A DNA stretch of 64,000 nt from Omphiscola glabra (taxonomy: Eukaryota > Mollusca > Gastropoda > Lymnaeidae): NCBI GenBank assembly GCA_964017045.1, contig OZ024797.1, positions 12,183,062 through 12,247,061 of the forward strand, in the 5' to 3' direction. Below, piece after piece: positions 1 through 10,839 of the stretch. The notes beneath the pieces were generated by a model. That model was not told the origin of the DNA. It did no database searches and saw nothing but the letters and a program-made list of their open reading frames with translations. The position numbers were made by a program, and so were the translations under genes. Every line of letters begins with the position of its first letter. Position 1 is the stretch's first letter.

Positions 1-942
1 GTGCGTTTGGACAATGGGTTTCCTCTATGACTGCCTTTATCTGCTAAGGTTAGTAAATCTTCAAACCTATCTTGATATATGAATAATTAAAACTACTAGA
101 AAGGGACTTTTGCTTTCCACAGGGACATAAAATCAGATGTGTAGTTGTACTTCCTTGAATCTGGTTGATTTGGTCAATGTACTGACTGGATATCGCAAGA
201 GGATTACTCGGTTAATTTATTTAACTAACTTTTGATGCAAGCATTGGCTGAAACATTTAAATTTATATGTTGTCTTTATATAATTAAAACTGAATTATCC
301 TTTTTTCTTTAAAAAATTATGAGTGTCTTATTATTCAAATTAGCCAAGAAGCCTTAATCAGCAAACAAACAACAGTAGATCAGAATTTAATAAAAAATAA
401 CACTAAGCTGAAATGTGGTATCTGAGAGGGCAGCAAGAAGTATATGTATAATGATGTTAATGTTTCTAACATATTTAATTTTTTAGATGTATTTGTCTGC
501 TATATATTATACGCCTACCCCACCTCTTTTCACTCCCAAAAAGTACAATTTTTTTCTCTAGAAATTGTAAATACATGACCCTAAATTTAAAACAAAAAAT
601 CTATATACCATTTAAAATATCTTTTACATTAATGGAATTCAATATATTGGTATCTTCCTTAAAATTTTAACCAAACTTTTGCCATGTTTTTCTACTATAT
701 TAGAAAAACGAAAAACAAAATTTTCTTTTAATTAAAGAAGAATCTCTTAACTCATTTTCTCATCTGTAACAGCCTTGAATTTATTTGATTTAGGTAAAAT
801 AATAGAGAATCGCTATCATTGTTTTTAAGAATCTGACATTCATAAATAAAAAGTAAAAGAAGAAAAGAAGATTTATATCAATAATGTAGAGGTTAAACAA
901 CATAGAATAATTGTTTTTTTTTTTCAAACTTATTTTTCATAG
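1..942. other. Noncoding, probably intron upstream of the kelch-like exon
   Basis: AT-rich sequence with no convincing coding segment. A pyrimidine-rich run ending in an AG at 941-942 looks like the splice acceptor for the exon that follows, so at least the right part is probably an intron of that gene. Confidence 0.5.
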
Positions 943-1769
943 CATGACCAAGCAAGTAGGCCTGGAATTCAACATATTCTCAAAAAAGTGGACCCAAATC
1001 GATATGGAACAACTATTTTTGCCCCCTTTAAATGAAAGCCATGCAAGAAATATATTTCCAATAGCAGTTGGAAATCAACTGATTGCCCTTGCTATTAGTC
1101 GTGTGACTCAAGCTAATGGAGAATTCTGCTCGGAGCAACATTTCTATGAAATGAATAAGAATACAAAAACCTTCTTGTGCATTGCATCTGTGCAAGACAG
1201 TGGAATTCCTGCTCCCAGCATGCAGTGGATTGTTCATGGGAATATATTGATCACAGTGAAATCAAGCAGAATGAAGTATGGACACAGATTTCTCATTGAG
1301 TACATTCGGGTTTACAATTCTGAAAATAGAAAATTGCATACACACAAAGTATTCTGTACTATGACAGAAGGTTTCAAATTCCTTGCCAATAGAGATACAG
1401 TTTATTTTTTTGGACAAGTACGGTTGGTGCAAGGCTTATAATTTTGAAACCTTAAAATGGAAAGCAGCCACAAAATTTAATTCTCAAACATTGTATCCAA
1501 CTGATTTTCATATTAATTTAGAGGAATTCTACCCTGCACTAACACGCTTCTCCTTCCAAACCGGAAGCTCCAAATGGGAAATAATGACACAAGGGATGGT
1601 GGTGATTTCCAGTATGCGGGAGAGGGTTCTTAATGACAGTGGTGAGCTAAGCACCAACAGCCACCCACCCCCACCATTTCAATTTATGACAACTGTATCT
1701 TCTGGGCAAATGAGCAGAAAACTTCTGGATAAATTGCCACTCCCCATTTTTTGTGATGTTTTACTGTAG
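943..1769 (+). pseudogene. 3' terminal exon of a kelch/beta-propeller-like gene, with one frameshift
   Basis: An acceptor-like poly-pyrimidine tract and AG (941-942) precede an open frame that starts at 943 and runs to about 1411. It then continues in another frame to a stop at 1767-1769. The second frame takes over exactly at a run of seven T (1405-1411), and removing one T joins the two halves. The protein has pieces such as FNIFSKKWTQID and KAYNFETLKW, which resemble the blade strands of kelch-type propellers, where a short name-your-component phrase is followed by a W. It is about 275 residues long without the upstream exons and ends in a hydrophobic tail near LPLPIFCDVLL. I do not recognise the exact family; a BTB-kelch protein is my best guess. 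The single homopolymer break means this is either a sequencing or assembly error in a live gene or a young pseudogene. The rest of the frame looks well preserved, which favours a live gene. Confidence 0.5.
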
Positions 1770-3169
1770 AGTAAAATTATATTCAGAAGTATAATGCATA
1801 CAAAATAATATGATTTTGAAAATTGGTGTGAAGAATGGAATAATTTTCCTTCATATGTTATAAATGTAGCTCAAATGTTAAAATAGACTCAACAAACTAT
1901 TGGAAACTGTAAAAAAAAACATTTTATATTTTATGATAAGAGTTTGCCATTTTAATAACACATTAAACAAAAATTATGAGATGTGGACAAGCCTATGTGA
2001 CATTTTCTTTTTTTCTCAAATGAAATTTTTTTATAGTTGTAACTAACTATTCACTCTGTTGTGGGGGAAAAAAGAGATGATAGTTAGCTAAATTTATGTA
2101 TTATTCAACTGCCACTTCCACATAAAATGAATTGTCAAGTCAACTTCACACTACTAAGCACTTAATTGAAACTGTATTGACATAATAAATTATCCTTGTA
2201 ACAATAATAGAATATATATTTATACTTTCACGTTCTCTATTTCTTAGTTAAATCTGCTCTCGTCCTCACACTTATTTCACAATTTATCAGATAGACGAAT
2301 CAAACTAGACCTCACAATATGGCAGCCTTCACCCTTATTCATTATATCTATACATTTTTGTGTCTTGATTTATTTTATCCAATATCAAATCTGTATGTTT
2401 AAAGTCGTAAGGTTAGACGCCCCATCCCTTAGAAAAAAATCTAAGTATATAAATCATATACAGTGCGATATGAATCCACATTAAAAATAATTATGTAGAA
2501 AAGTAATTTTTCACACTTTTTGAAGAGATTATTAATCCAGAAAGTTCCATATTATTCTACAGGTATATATATAGTGGGTTCTAAAAGCTTATTGAAATAT
2601 TAGTTTAATTCTATTCATTTCTATACTTTCCATGGACTTTACTCAGTATCACTGTGTCATCTTTTTATAAGTTTCATGAAGTTTTGATTTTTTTGAGGTT
2701 GGAATCCCAAAGGGAAAGGGATCACACCGGTATCAGGATCACACAGGGATCATGATCACATCTGGATCACATCAGGATATAGGATACCATTCTAATTCAA
2801 TTGTTACAAGTGTAAAAAAAATCCATGTTAACTTTAAATAATTCTATGTACACAATTCTATTTAAAAAAACTGTAATAAAAAATCACATCTCTGAGTTAT
2901 CATAATAGTGTTTTTTCCAAATGGAATATTAACTTTCAAAATAATTAATTTCATTCTCTTATTGAAAGGATAATGTGATATTGAACCAACATGTTTCAAT
3001 TCAACATGCTGTTCCATACAAATACAAGTTATCATACAGGTTTTATTATACTTGTCATAACATAATTCAATATTTTTAATATTTTGTACTACTTATGTCT
3101 ATTTCTGAATGTGATTAAATAAACAATTCTTTACAACATGTTCCTAAATAAAATAAGCATATTTATGTA
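1770..3169. other. Noncoding stretch, 3' UTR then intergenic
   Basis: AT-rich and without coding features. The first few hundred bases are probably the 3' UTR of the preceding exon. A short patch at about 2718-2780 repeats GGATCACA-like words five times. Confidence 0.5.
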
Positions 3170-3605
3170 CTTACGGGGCGCTGCTCTGCAGGCGACTCGA
3201 TTACATCAGTACATCCTTTTTCAGATTTTTTCACAGTTTTTACATGTTTTATCTAATTGTGGTGTTTCACTCAAGTACAAATGGATGTGCTAAGGACGAT
3301 TTTATTGTGTGTTTTGTGTGTTTTTCTTCGCGGGAAACAGCTTTAATATGGACTTCGGATATCAAATTACTCAGACTAGCATAAAAATATCACTTCCGCC
3401 ATTTTTGTAAACTTCCGCCATGCCAACAACAAACGGCGACCGATTCACGACTGTGACGAAGAAGGCGGGACAGGAGGGAAGGCATCCATGTGAAATGCAG
3501 AAACAGAGGACAGCGAGGCTTACTTCCACCTGTTGTTTTGGGAAATGTTAGATCACTATGTCACAAGATGGATGAACTGGATTGTTACTGTTTTCTCCAT
3601 TTGGA
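3170..3605 (+). mobile_element. LINE 5' fragment (start of endonuclease ORF)
   Basis: GC content rises sharply. The translation around 3490-3590 reads CRNRGQRGLLPPVVLGN followed by VRSLCHKMDELD. That is the typical opening of CR1-like LINE endonuclease ORFs (an RGxRGG-type basic stretch, then a LANVRSLxNKMDEL-type phrase). Similarity stops about 15 residues later, so only the 5' UTR and the beginning of the ORF are present. The family assignment rests on motif recall. Confidence 0.55.
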
Positions 3606-3952
3606 TTCGATTGAAAACATTTTCTTATTGAACTCAAACTTTTGTGTTGATTTCTGTAAGGAAAATAATCACCAAACAAAGCATTCAAAACCAATCTTTA
3701 TAGTAGCCAGGATGAGATGATTTAGTGGAACTGCTGTTATTGATATTTTTGACCGTGATATCTTGGAAAGACGTAATGTAATTGGATTCTTCACAACGAT
3801 TCGACGCCTGATCGGACAGCGGTTTCCATGATTGGGTCAAAGCTGCCCCCGTCTGCTCACAACCCTCGCATTTACCGGATAATTTCCGCAGTGCAGTCTC
3901 AACTGTCGATTTCTCTCCATTGGCTGAACAGGCTGTCCCGTGGTGACTCACC

Positions 3953-4737
3953 ATGAGTCGTTCATCGTTTGGTTTCAGGCGATCGTTCAACACCGGTCGG
4001 AAGATGTCAAGGGAGAACCAGAAAGACATCCCGGAGCAGGCCCGAAGCGAGCATAATGATATGCACGAGAAACACCAGCGGAGTCGCCATGATAACAATG
4101 ACGTGGACAAGACCACGAGGAGTATCTTTGGAGATGTCTCCCTCACACATACCAAGAGGAGGTTCCTGTGGGCAGCACAAAGAGGGAACATTCCCGCCTT
4201 AGAGGTGTTGGTGGAAGAGAGGGAACATTCCCGCCTTGGAGGTGTTGGTGGAAGAGAGGGAACATTCCCGCATTAGAGGTGTTGGTGGAAGAGAGGGAAC
4301 ATTCCCGCCTTGGAGGTGTTGGTGGAAGAGAGGGAACATTCCCGCCTTTGAGATGTTGGTGGAAGAGGCAGAGATCTTTAACCTTAGCTGCAAGGACTAC
4401 CTGTGCTGTACTGCTCTACAGCTGGCAGTTCTTGGGGAACATAACGACTGCATACAACTGCTGCTGGAGAAATCTCATCTTGACGTCACAGAGGGACTAC
4501 TGCATGCCATCAAGACAGAAAATCTCAACATATGTGATATGTTCCTGGCGCAACCGGTCTACTCGGACAAGAAGACAGCGGCTCCGACTTTGCCCCTGAC
4601 ATCACCCCCATTGAGCTCGCCGCCCAATTCAATGACTTTGACATCGTTCACATGTTGATTCAGAAGGGCTTCACTATCCCCACACTTCACAATTATTTAT
4701 GTCTATGCCCGGAGTATTACAATCATAAAAACTTGAC
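3953..4737 (+). pseudogene. TRPC-channel N-terminal (ankyrin) segment, frame-disrupted
   Basis: From the ATG at 3953 a basic N-terminal stretch leads into RRFLWAAQRGNIPALEVLVEE, the first ankyrin helix pair of TRPC cation channels. After a tandem array the homology resumes with LCCTALQLAVLGEHNDCI, GLLHAIKTENLNICDMFL and then DITPIELAAQFNDFDIVHML and QKGFTIPTLH. The last pieces correspond to the conserved DITPIMLAAxxNxxEIIKLL and VTIPxPH segments of TRPC proteins. Two lesions are visible. The 37-bp array at 4187-4371 adds four extra copies (148 bp, not a multiple of three). A further one-base loss near 4575 moves the frame again. Homology ends near 4737 without a splice donor that I can recognise, and LINE 3' sequence follows. 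No membrane domain is present in the window. It is probably a captured, dead fragment rather than a working channel exon. Confidence 0.6.
4187..4371 (+). repeat. 37-bp minisatellite, five copies, inside the TRPC-like segment
   Basis: Units start at 4187, 4224, 4261, 4298 and 4335, each beginning AACATTCCCGC and ending near TGGTGGAAGAG. The unit is a piece of the ankyrin coding sequence (NIPALEVLVEE). Because 37 is not divisible by three, successive copies are read in different frames, and the net insertion breaks the ORF. Confidence 0.9.
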
Positions 4738-4992
4738 AGGGTGGTCCACTCCAAGTCCACACTGAACGCTATTGTCTCCTGGGTGTATATTGGCGTGTGT
4801 TGTTTGTGCTTGTGAGGGGATGAAAGACTTTGAATGGGTGTGCTCATGTGTAGTTTTTGTGGTGTTGCATTTTGTGTGGTAAGGTATAGATTGTTTCATT
4901 TCTCTTTTCGTAAGGTTGACTTTGTAACACGCTTCGAGCCTTTGGGGATGAAGCGTGATTTTTAAATAAACTTTATTATTATTATTACAGAT
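4738..4992 (+). mobile_element. LINE 3' UTR and ATT-repeat tail
   Basis: T/G-rich sequence with the phrase CGAGCCTTTGGGGATGAAGC, then AATAAA (4963-4970 region) and a TTATTATTATTATTA tail. This is the usual 3' end of many invertebrate LINEs. It is on the same strand as the LINE 5' fragment at 3170-3605 and may be the other end of the same insertion. Confidence 0.5.
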
Positions 4993-6463
4993 ATGTAAAC
5001 TCTTTAATATCAATATCATTTTAAATGCAAAAGCATGAAATAAAATTGATAATCTTTGACTGTTGTGTTTTAATGCATTTTATTTGTTATTGTCATACCC
5101 AATTTTTTTAAAGGAAACCCATGAACATCATCTGAAGTGGGATATGAACACATGTATATCCTGACAAAAATTGATTGTATATCCTAATAAAATGTCATTA
5201 GCAGTATTTTATCTTAATGGTACACCTCAAAGGTTAATTCCATTGCATACGAGTGAAAATATCAATATCATCATGGTAATATAATTTTTTTTATGATTGT
5301 GTAGTGAAAAATCTCTCTTACATTTTCTTCTATTCTAATAAATATTATAGTAAAACTTCAATTATAGAAAATTTATTATTTTACCAAACACTAAATAGTG
5401 TCTTAAGTGAATATGTATGTCAAACATCGTTAATATACTGTGAAAAAGCATAGCATAGTAGAAATTTATGTCATCATTAAAAGATTCTTACAGTATTGCA
5501 AATGTATTTCTAAAATTTTCATCACTTCAAGTATATCACAAGGTTTATAGTTCATGTTTTTAAAAAATTAAAATGTATGACCAATTTTTTTTTAGCTCTG
5601 TGTTTAGGTCATTGTATTCAATCTGCCACCATGTTATCTTTATATTTTATTGATTTTATTTGGTATTGATAGTCCAGTAATATTAAAGATCAACTGTTTT
5701 ATTATTTGCTATTTTCTATTTATTTAGTGCATTTTCATTTATGATCAGTTAACAGATTACATTTTCTACCTAACAGATATTTTTGTAGTTTTGTGACTGA
5801 CCAAATTACAGCCAAAAATTCTTTTTCAATAGTTGAGTAGTTCATTTCTGTTTTTTTTAGAGATCAGCTTAGGTATATTAGTGGTCTCATTGTGTTGTTA
5901 ACTTCTTGCATAAGGCTAGTGTAAAACGCGCTATTTGCCACTGTTAAGTAATATTATTGTTCTGTCAGGGATAACTCCATCACATCTCTCATAATTAATC
6001 TTCCTCTCCATGAAATGAGTGATTAACGTCCAATAAATATATATATATACACAGCACTTTATTTCTCGGATAATAAATATAGTAATAGTCATAAATCCTG
6101 TATTGAATACTTGTATTAAAGATATAATGCACATATAACGTTCTTGCACACAGATCCACCTCACAATTTAGTTGCAATGATTCATAGTCCAACAGAGAAA
6201 ATCCAAAAACGTCTTATCACTCTGACTTAACTACATCGACTGACTTTCTGCTGAGATTTTACTTCCGTCCCCCGTTTTACCTCACGAGCTACTCACAAAT
6301 ACTCGGTGAATATTTCTCACTTCTGAGTTCCTGGTGATGTGTATCATTCATGAATACTTTGGTCTGTTACAGCTAGCTCCTAATCCAATACTGGATGCAT
6401 CTATTACTAGTGTGAAAAGTTTATTAAAATCAGGCGGTATTAGAATGCTGTGAGTCTGAATTA
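4993..6463. other. Noncoding AT-rich intergenic stretch
   Basis: No protein homology, structural RNA or clear repeat is seen, only short AT-rich microsatellite-like runs (for example TATATATA near 6040). Confidence 0.6.
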
Positions 6464-6625
6464 TTATTAATTAGACACGAACACTCTGTGTCAACATAAC
6501 AATATAATGATAAGCTTTAATAATAATTGTACTTTATACATAAGTAGACGTTCGGGCACATACCTTCATCAGTACAACAAAAAGACATTTAAATAAGTAT
6601 AAATTAAATTTTCATAATATATAAT
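6464..6625 (+). repeat. Terminal repeat copy 1 (inverted relative to 17147-17311)
   Basis: This stretch begins TTAATTAGACACGAAC, contains AAGCTTTAATAATAATTGTAC and CACATACCTTCATCAGT, and ends in an AT-rich run. The reverse complement of 17147-17311 matches over nearly its whole length with scattered differences. On the complementary strand both copies carry CTGATGAAGGYATGTGCC, a phrase that resembles the core of the hammerhead-like motifs in Penelope-type elements. That link is tentative. Confidence 0.65.
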
Positions 6626-6630
6626 TATAT

Positions 6631-7913
6631 ATGCATATGCCTCTTTATATCGCTTTCATAGATCTGACAAAGGCATTCGACTTGGTAAGTCGGAATGGCC
6701 TGTTCAGTATCTTACAAAGAATAAGTTGTCCCCCACGACTGCTCACAATCATACAATCATTTCACAAAAACATGCACAGCACAGTCACATTCAATGGCGC
6801 TGTCTCTGAGGCATTCCCAGTCAGCAGCGGAGTAAAACAGGGTTGTGTACTGGCACCAACTCTCTTCTCCATTTTCTTCTCGATGCTCCTTCAATTTGCT
6901 TTCAAGGACTGTGAAGATGGAGTGTACAAATATACCAGATCTGTTCAATATCGCTCGCCTTCGTGCAAAGACCAAAGTAAAAAGGGTACTAATTCGTGAA
7001 CTACTTTTCGCTGACGATGCCGCCTTAACATCTCACACAGAAGAAGGTCTTCAGCGGCTAGTTAACCGTCTATCACACGCTTGTAAAGAGTTTGGATTGT
7101 TAATTAGTCTACAGAAAACTCATGTCATGATGCAAGAAGCGCCGTCCCCTCCAATTATAACTATTGAGGGCCATAATCTGTCGGTTGTTGAGCATTTCAC
7201 ATACCTTGGATCCAATATTTCTAGTTCTCTCTCCTTTGATGAAGAGATAAACATCAGGATCGCAAAAGCAGCAGCAACTATGGCTAAACTGAATAAGCGG
7301 GTGTGGAATAATCTCAATCTAACTGAAAAAACAAAGCTAAGTGTCTATCAGGCATGCATGCTTAGTACGCTCCTATATGGCAGTGAAGTGTGGACCACAT
7401 ATACCAGTGCGGAAACTCAACAGCTTCCATCAACGATGTCTGCGTCGCATTCTACGCATCCGATGGCAGGACAAGGTGACTAACACAGAGGTCTTGGAAC
7501 GTTCCAAAATGTGTAGCATATTCTCCGCTCTTAGCAAGAAGCGCCTTCGCTGGTTAGGCCATGTAAGGAGAATGGAGGAAGGCCGTATTCCAAAGATGCT
7601 GTTGTATGGAGAGTTGTATTGGACGGCCTCGCCTGAGATATATGGACGTTTGCAAAAAGAGCATGAAGGAAGCGAACATTGAAGTCAAAAAATGGGAGAT
7701 CATTGCCGAACAACGTTCCAGCTGGCGAACGGCAGTGTACGAAGGAGTGAAAAAGGCAGAAGATGAGCGGAAGGAAGCCCTTACAAGAAAAAGAACAGCA
7801 CGGAAGGCCAAAATTAACCAGGAATCATCATTCTCCTGCGTGAAATGCAGACGAGATTGTCATTCCAGGATTGGCCTAGTGAGCCACTCGTCGAGGTGTA
7901 GGACTACAATATA
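6631..7913 (+). pseudogene. LINE reverse transcriptase relic with C-terminal zinc finger
   Basis: The translation gives, in order, the RT signatures IAFIDLTKAFD (about 6650), SGVKQGCVLAPTLFS (about 6825) and FADDAAL (about 7007). Then come TYLGSNI (about 7200), LSTLLYGSEVW (about 7360), RLRWLGHVRRMEEGRIPK (about 7545) and a CX2CX12HX4C-type finger near the stop at 7911-7913. The reading frame changes three times (about 6930, 7410 and 7610), and the endonuclease domain is absent, so the element is dead. The family is a non-LTR element of the kind whose RT ORF ends in a zinc finger after RWLGHV. The same C-terminal arrangement recurs at 50817-51312. Confidence 0.85.
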
Positions 7914-8036
7914 GCTACTCCATCGTCTCGTGAAGACGGAAGGATGCCATACAATATATCCTACCTAAAAAAGAGAGAACAAATAGGAGTGGGCGAAAAA
8001 ACCAGACAGAAACAAAGTAAAGAAGAATGGAAAGGA
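7914..8036 (+). mobile_element. LINE 3' UTR
   Basis: It follows the RT stop codon directly. About 90 bp of it (7945-8036, including CCTACCTAAAAAAG and ACCAGACAGAAACAA) recur in reverse complement at 16490-16585, so it is a mobile unit and not unique sequence. Confidence 0.65.
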
Positions 8037-8099
8037 AGTGACTTAAAGTTAAAGTAAAATGTAAAAGCCCAATCAGGAAAACAATACATGGCAGTTACG

Positions 8100-9080
8100 T
8101 AAAATTGTGGATTTGGTTTAATAGTTTTCAAAGTTGTTTCACATTTATCTGTCCAAATTATTTGTTTTTTGTTACTTTTGTTAATCAGTTTTCTTAATGA
8201 TACAGGGATGTCAGAAAATGTTGGTAGAAATGCGCTATAAAAGTTACATAGACCTAAAATAGCTTTTACTTCTTTTTTGTTCTTTGGGGTTTTTGTATTT
8301 AGTATTTTTTTGTTTATTCAATTCTGTTGGTTGAATCATCTTTTTTCCTAATTTGAATCCTAAGAAATCTGTCTGGTCTTTTGCAAACTCCAGTGTATGA
8401 GACACAATAGTCACACCATTAAGTGACCATTTGCTCTTAGTTTTTCAAGTACCTTCTTTAAAGTTTCCAGATGGGTTTTGATGTCTTTTGTATGAATGCA
8501 GATATCTTCAACAAAATGTACTACATTAGGCATTCGAGTGATGTGATTTTCTCATAAACCTGGGGAATGTAGCTGTGGAATTGTAAATTCCAAAATTCAT
8601 AATTGTCCATTCAAGCAAGCCCTTGTCTGTTGCAAATGCAGTATAGGGTACATACTCTTCTTGCATCCCTATCTTCCAAAATCCTCTGTTGAGATCCAAA
8701 TGTGTAAATACTGTAGAAGAAGCTATTTCTTCTAAAATTTCTCTACTGTCTCTCATTGGTTCTTCATCTAACTGTGTGTTTTTATTTAGTTCTCTATAAT
8801 CACAACATATTCTTGCTTGGACATTGTTTTTCTTTACTACTACTATTGGTGAAGTTATTGAAGATTTTGACGATTTTATTTGTGTTTACAAGATGGCTTA
8901 GTTTTTTCCTTTACTTCCTCTCTATAAGCATATTGTTATTGGATCTTGTTTGTGTTTAAATGTAGGTTTTTGTGTTAATACAAGCTTATGCATTAGAGTG
9001 TTTGTATGTTCAATGTTTTCAGTCCCATCATCCTTGAATTCTCCAATGAGGGATGTTAACTGTTTGCTATAGTTCTTGAT
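8100..9080 (-). pseudogene. Ty3/gypsy-type pol relic (reverse transcriptase)
   Basis: On the minus strand an interrupted frame shows SPIVVVKKNN, ICCDYRELNKNTQLDEEPM, FTHLDLNRGFWKI and TAFATDKGLLEW. These are followed by VVHFVEDICIHTKDIKTHL and LGLCNFYSAFLPTFSD. They are the successive motifs of a gypsy reverse transcriptase up to the connection to RNase H. The catalytic box reads FVEDI where YVDDI or FIDDI is usual, so one metal-binding aspartate is replaced. Stops and shifts occur at about 8440 and 8930. No LTRs, integrase or gag are seen next to it. The linker upstream (about 8960-9080) also aligns by eye. Confidence 0.8.
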
Positions 9081-9760
9081 GCATTGCATCCTGTAATTGA
9101 ATTACAGTAGCAATAAATATCCATACCTCTGTGCTAGATAGCTCATCTTTTCTTTTTAAATTTCTTAAGCATCTATGTGTATTCATTATGTTTCTATGTC
9201 TCCTAGCCTCTCTTTCTGGATTTTCTGTGGCTTTTTGAAGTCCATATATTATTTTTCTCCCTAATTTTTGTTTTTATATCAAACAAATCTTCAGATGTTA
9301 TTTCTTTGCCTAAAATTGGCAAAAAACGGCAGAGTCCATTTTGACCCTACTCTCTACTATAATGAAATTAAGCATGTTACATTCAAGATTGAATTACTTG
9401 ATCTATTTAATAACCCAGGGAAATGGACACACTTGTGAAATACATTTTAAAAATTACATTTTGTTTAGAAATGTTTAATGTGCATAGTTTTGAACTTTGA
9501 AAATGGAATCTCTCAAAACAACAAATATGTGACCCGGCCGTTTTTTCCCTTGTGGTCTTCATATGGGTGTAGATTTGTCCAGTATTATGCGGTGGGAGAA
9601 TGTGGCAATGGGGTCGAATTCCTCGGGCGGCTCCCTTGTTACTGTTTATTACTACCAATAGATTTGAGGGGGGGAAGCATACTTTTGGGAGTTTGCTTCA
9701 GGTGACATTTATTCATCAATGTATACCACAGGGTGGCAAACAGGATCTGAAAAGCCAAGT
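9081..9760. other. Noncoding, possibly further retroelement debris
   Basis: No confident coding homology. The left part may be the decayed N-terminal region of the gypsy pol on the minus strand. Confidence 0.4.
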
Positions 9761-10336
9761 GTGGTACAGTTTGTGTATGTACAGTTTGTCTGGTACAGTT
9801 TGTCTGGTACAGTTTGTGTATGTACAGTTTGTGTGTGCAGTTTGTGTGTATAGTTGGCGTGGTACATTTTGTGTGGTATAGTTTGTGTGGTACAGTTTGT
9901 GTGGTACAGTTTGTGTATGTACAGTTTGTGTGGTACAGTTTGTGTGGTACCATTTGTGTATGTACAGTTTGTGTGATACAGTTTGTGTATATGCAGTTTG
10001 TGTATGTACAGTTTGTGTGTGTACAGTTGATGTATGTACAGTTTGTCTGGTACAGTTTGTCTGGTACAGTTTGTGTATGTACAGTTTCTGTGTGCAGTTT
10101 GTGTGTATAGTTGGCGTGGTACATTTTGTGTGGTATAGTTTGTCTGGTACAGTTTGTGTATGTAGTTTGTGTGGTACAGTTTGTGTGGTACAGTTGGCGT
10201 GGTACATTTTGTGTGGTATAGTTTGTGTGGTACAGTTTGTGTGGTACAGTTTGTGTATGTACAGTTTGTGTGGTACAGTTTGTGTGGTACCATTTGTGTA
10301 TGTACAGTTTGTGTGGTACAGTTTGTGTACAGTGCC
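9761..10336 (+). repeat. 14-15-bp minisatellite (TACAGTTTGTGTGG / TGTATG variants)
   Basis: About 40 units of TACAGTTTGTGTGG alternate with TACAGTTTGTGTATG. They show larger-scale duplication: a block of about 255-320 bp including GTTGGCGTGGTACATTTTG recurs three times. The long open frames it generates in several registers are repeat artefacts. Confidence 0.95.
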
Positions 10337-10839
10337 GGGTTTACGTATCAGCTAAATATGCTCACAATCTGCCGGGGCCTAAAAAAAATCATCTTAACCA
10401 TTTAATTTTCTCTCTCTCTATTTTTCCTGTACCTATTTGTTAACAATGAGTTATCTTATAATTAAAATGTGCACGTTAAACTTTTATACTCTAATTGGCT
10501 AGAGGCTGGCCAGATTTTTGTAATTTTGAGCAACAGTGGACACCTGGCCACCTCTGAATGTCATCAAAATAAAACATCCAGGTTCAATCTCAATAACAAC
10601 CGTTTAACTGTCCGAAGACAGTACGTGATGAATCTGTCCAGCTGACGGCCAACAGAGTAAGAAATTTAATGTTGGATGATCTGGGGCTACCATGTGGACC
10701 AACTAACTGTTATAGTAAGGTATGCACCACTTGGTGACGGTTTACTTGTTCAAGATTTTTAACTTTCATACAGTTGCAATATCAGAGTGTTGAAGATGTG
10801 GCAGGTAACGGTGGTGTAATATCTAAGTAAGGTCTCCAA

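Noticed and set aside
3685..4191. Minus-strand 168-residue frame
   Set aside because: Antisense to the TRPC-like segment, whose + strand translation has clear family motifs.
9639..10355. Long cysteine/threonine-rich frames on both strands
   Set aside because: All are translations of the 14-15-bp minisatellite in different registers; no flanking gene structure.
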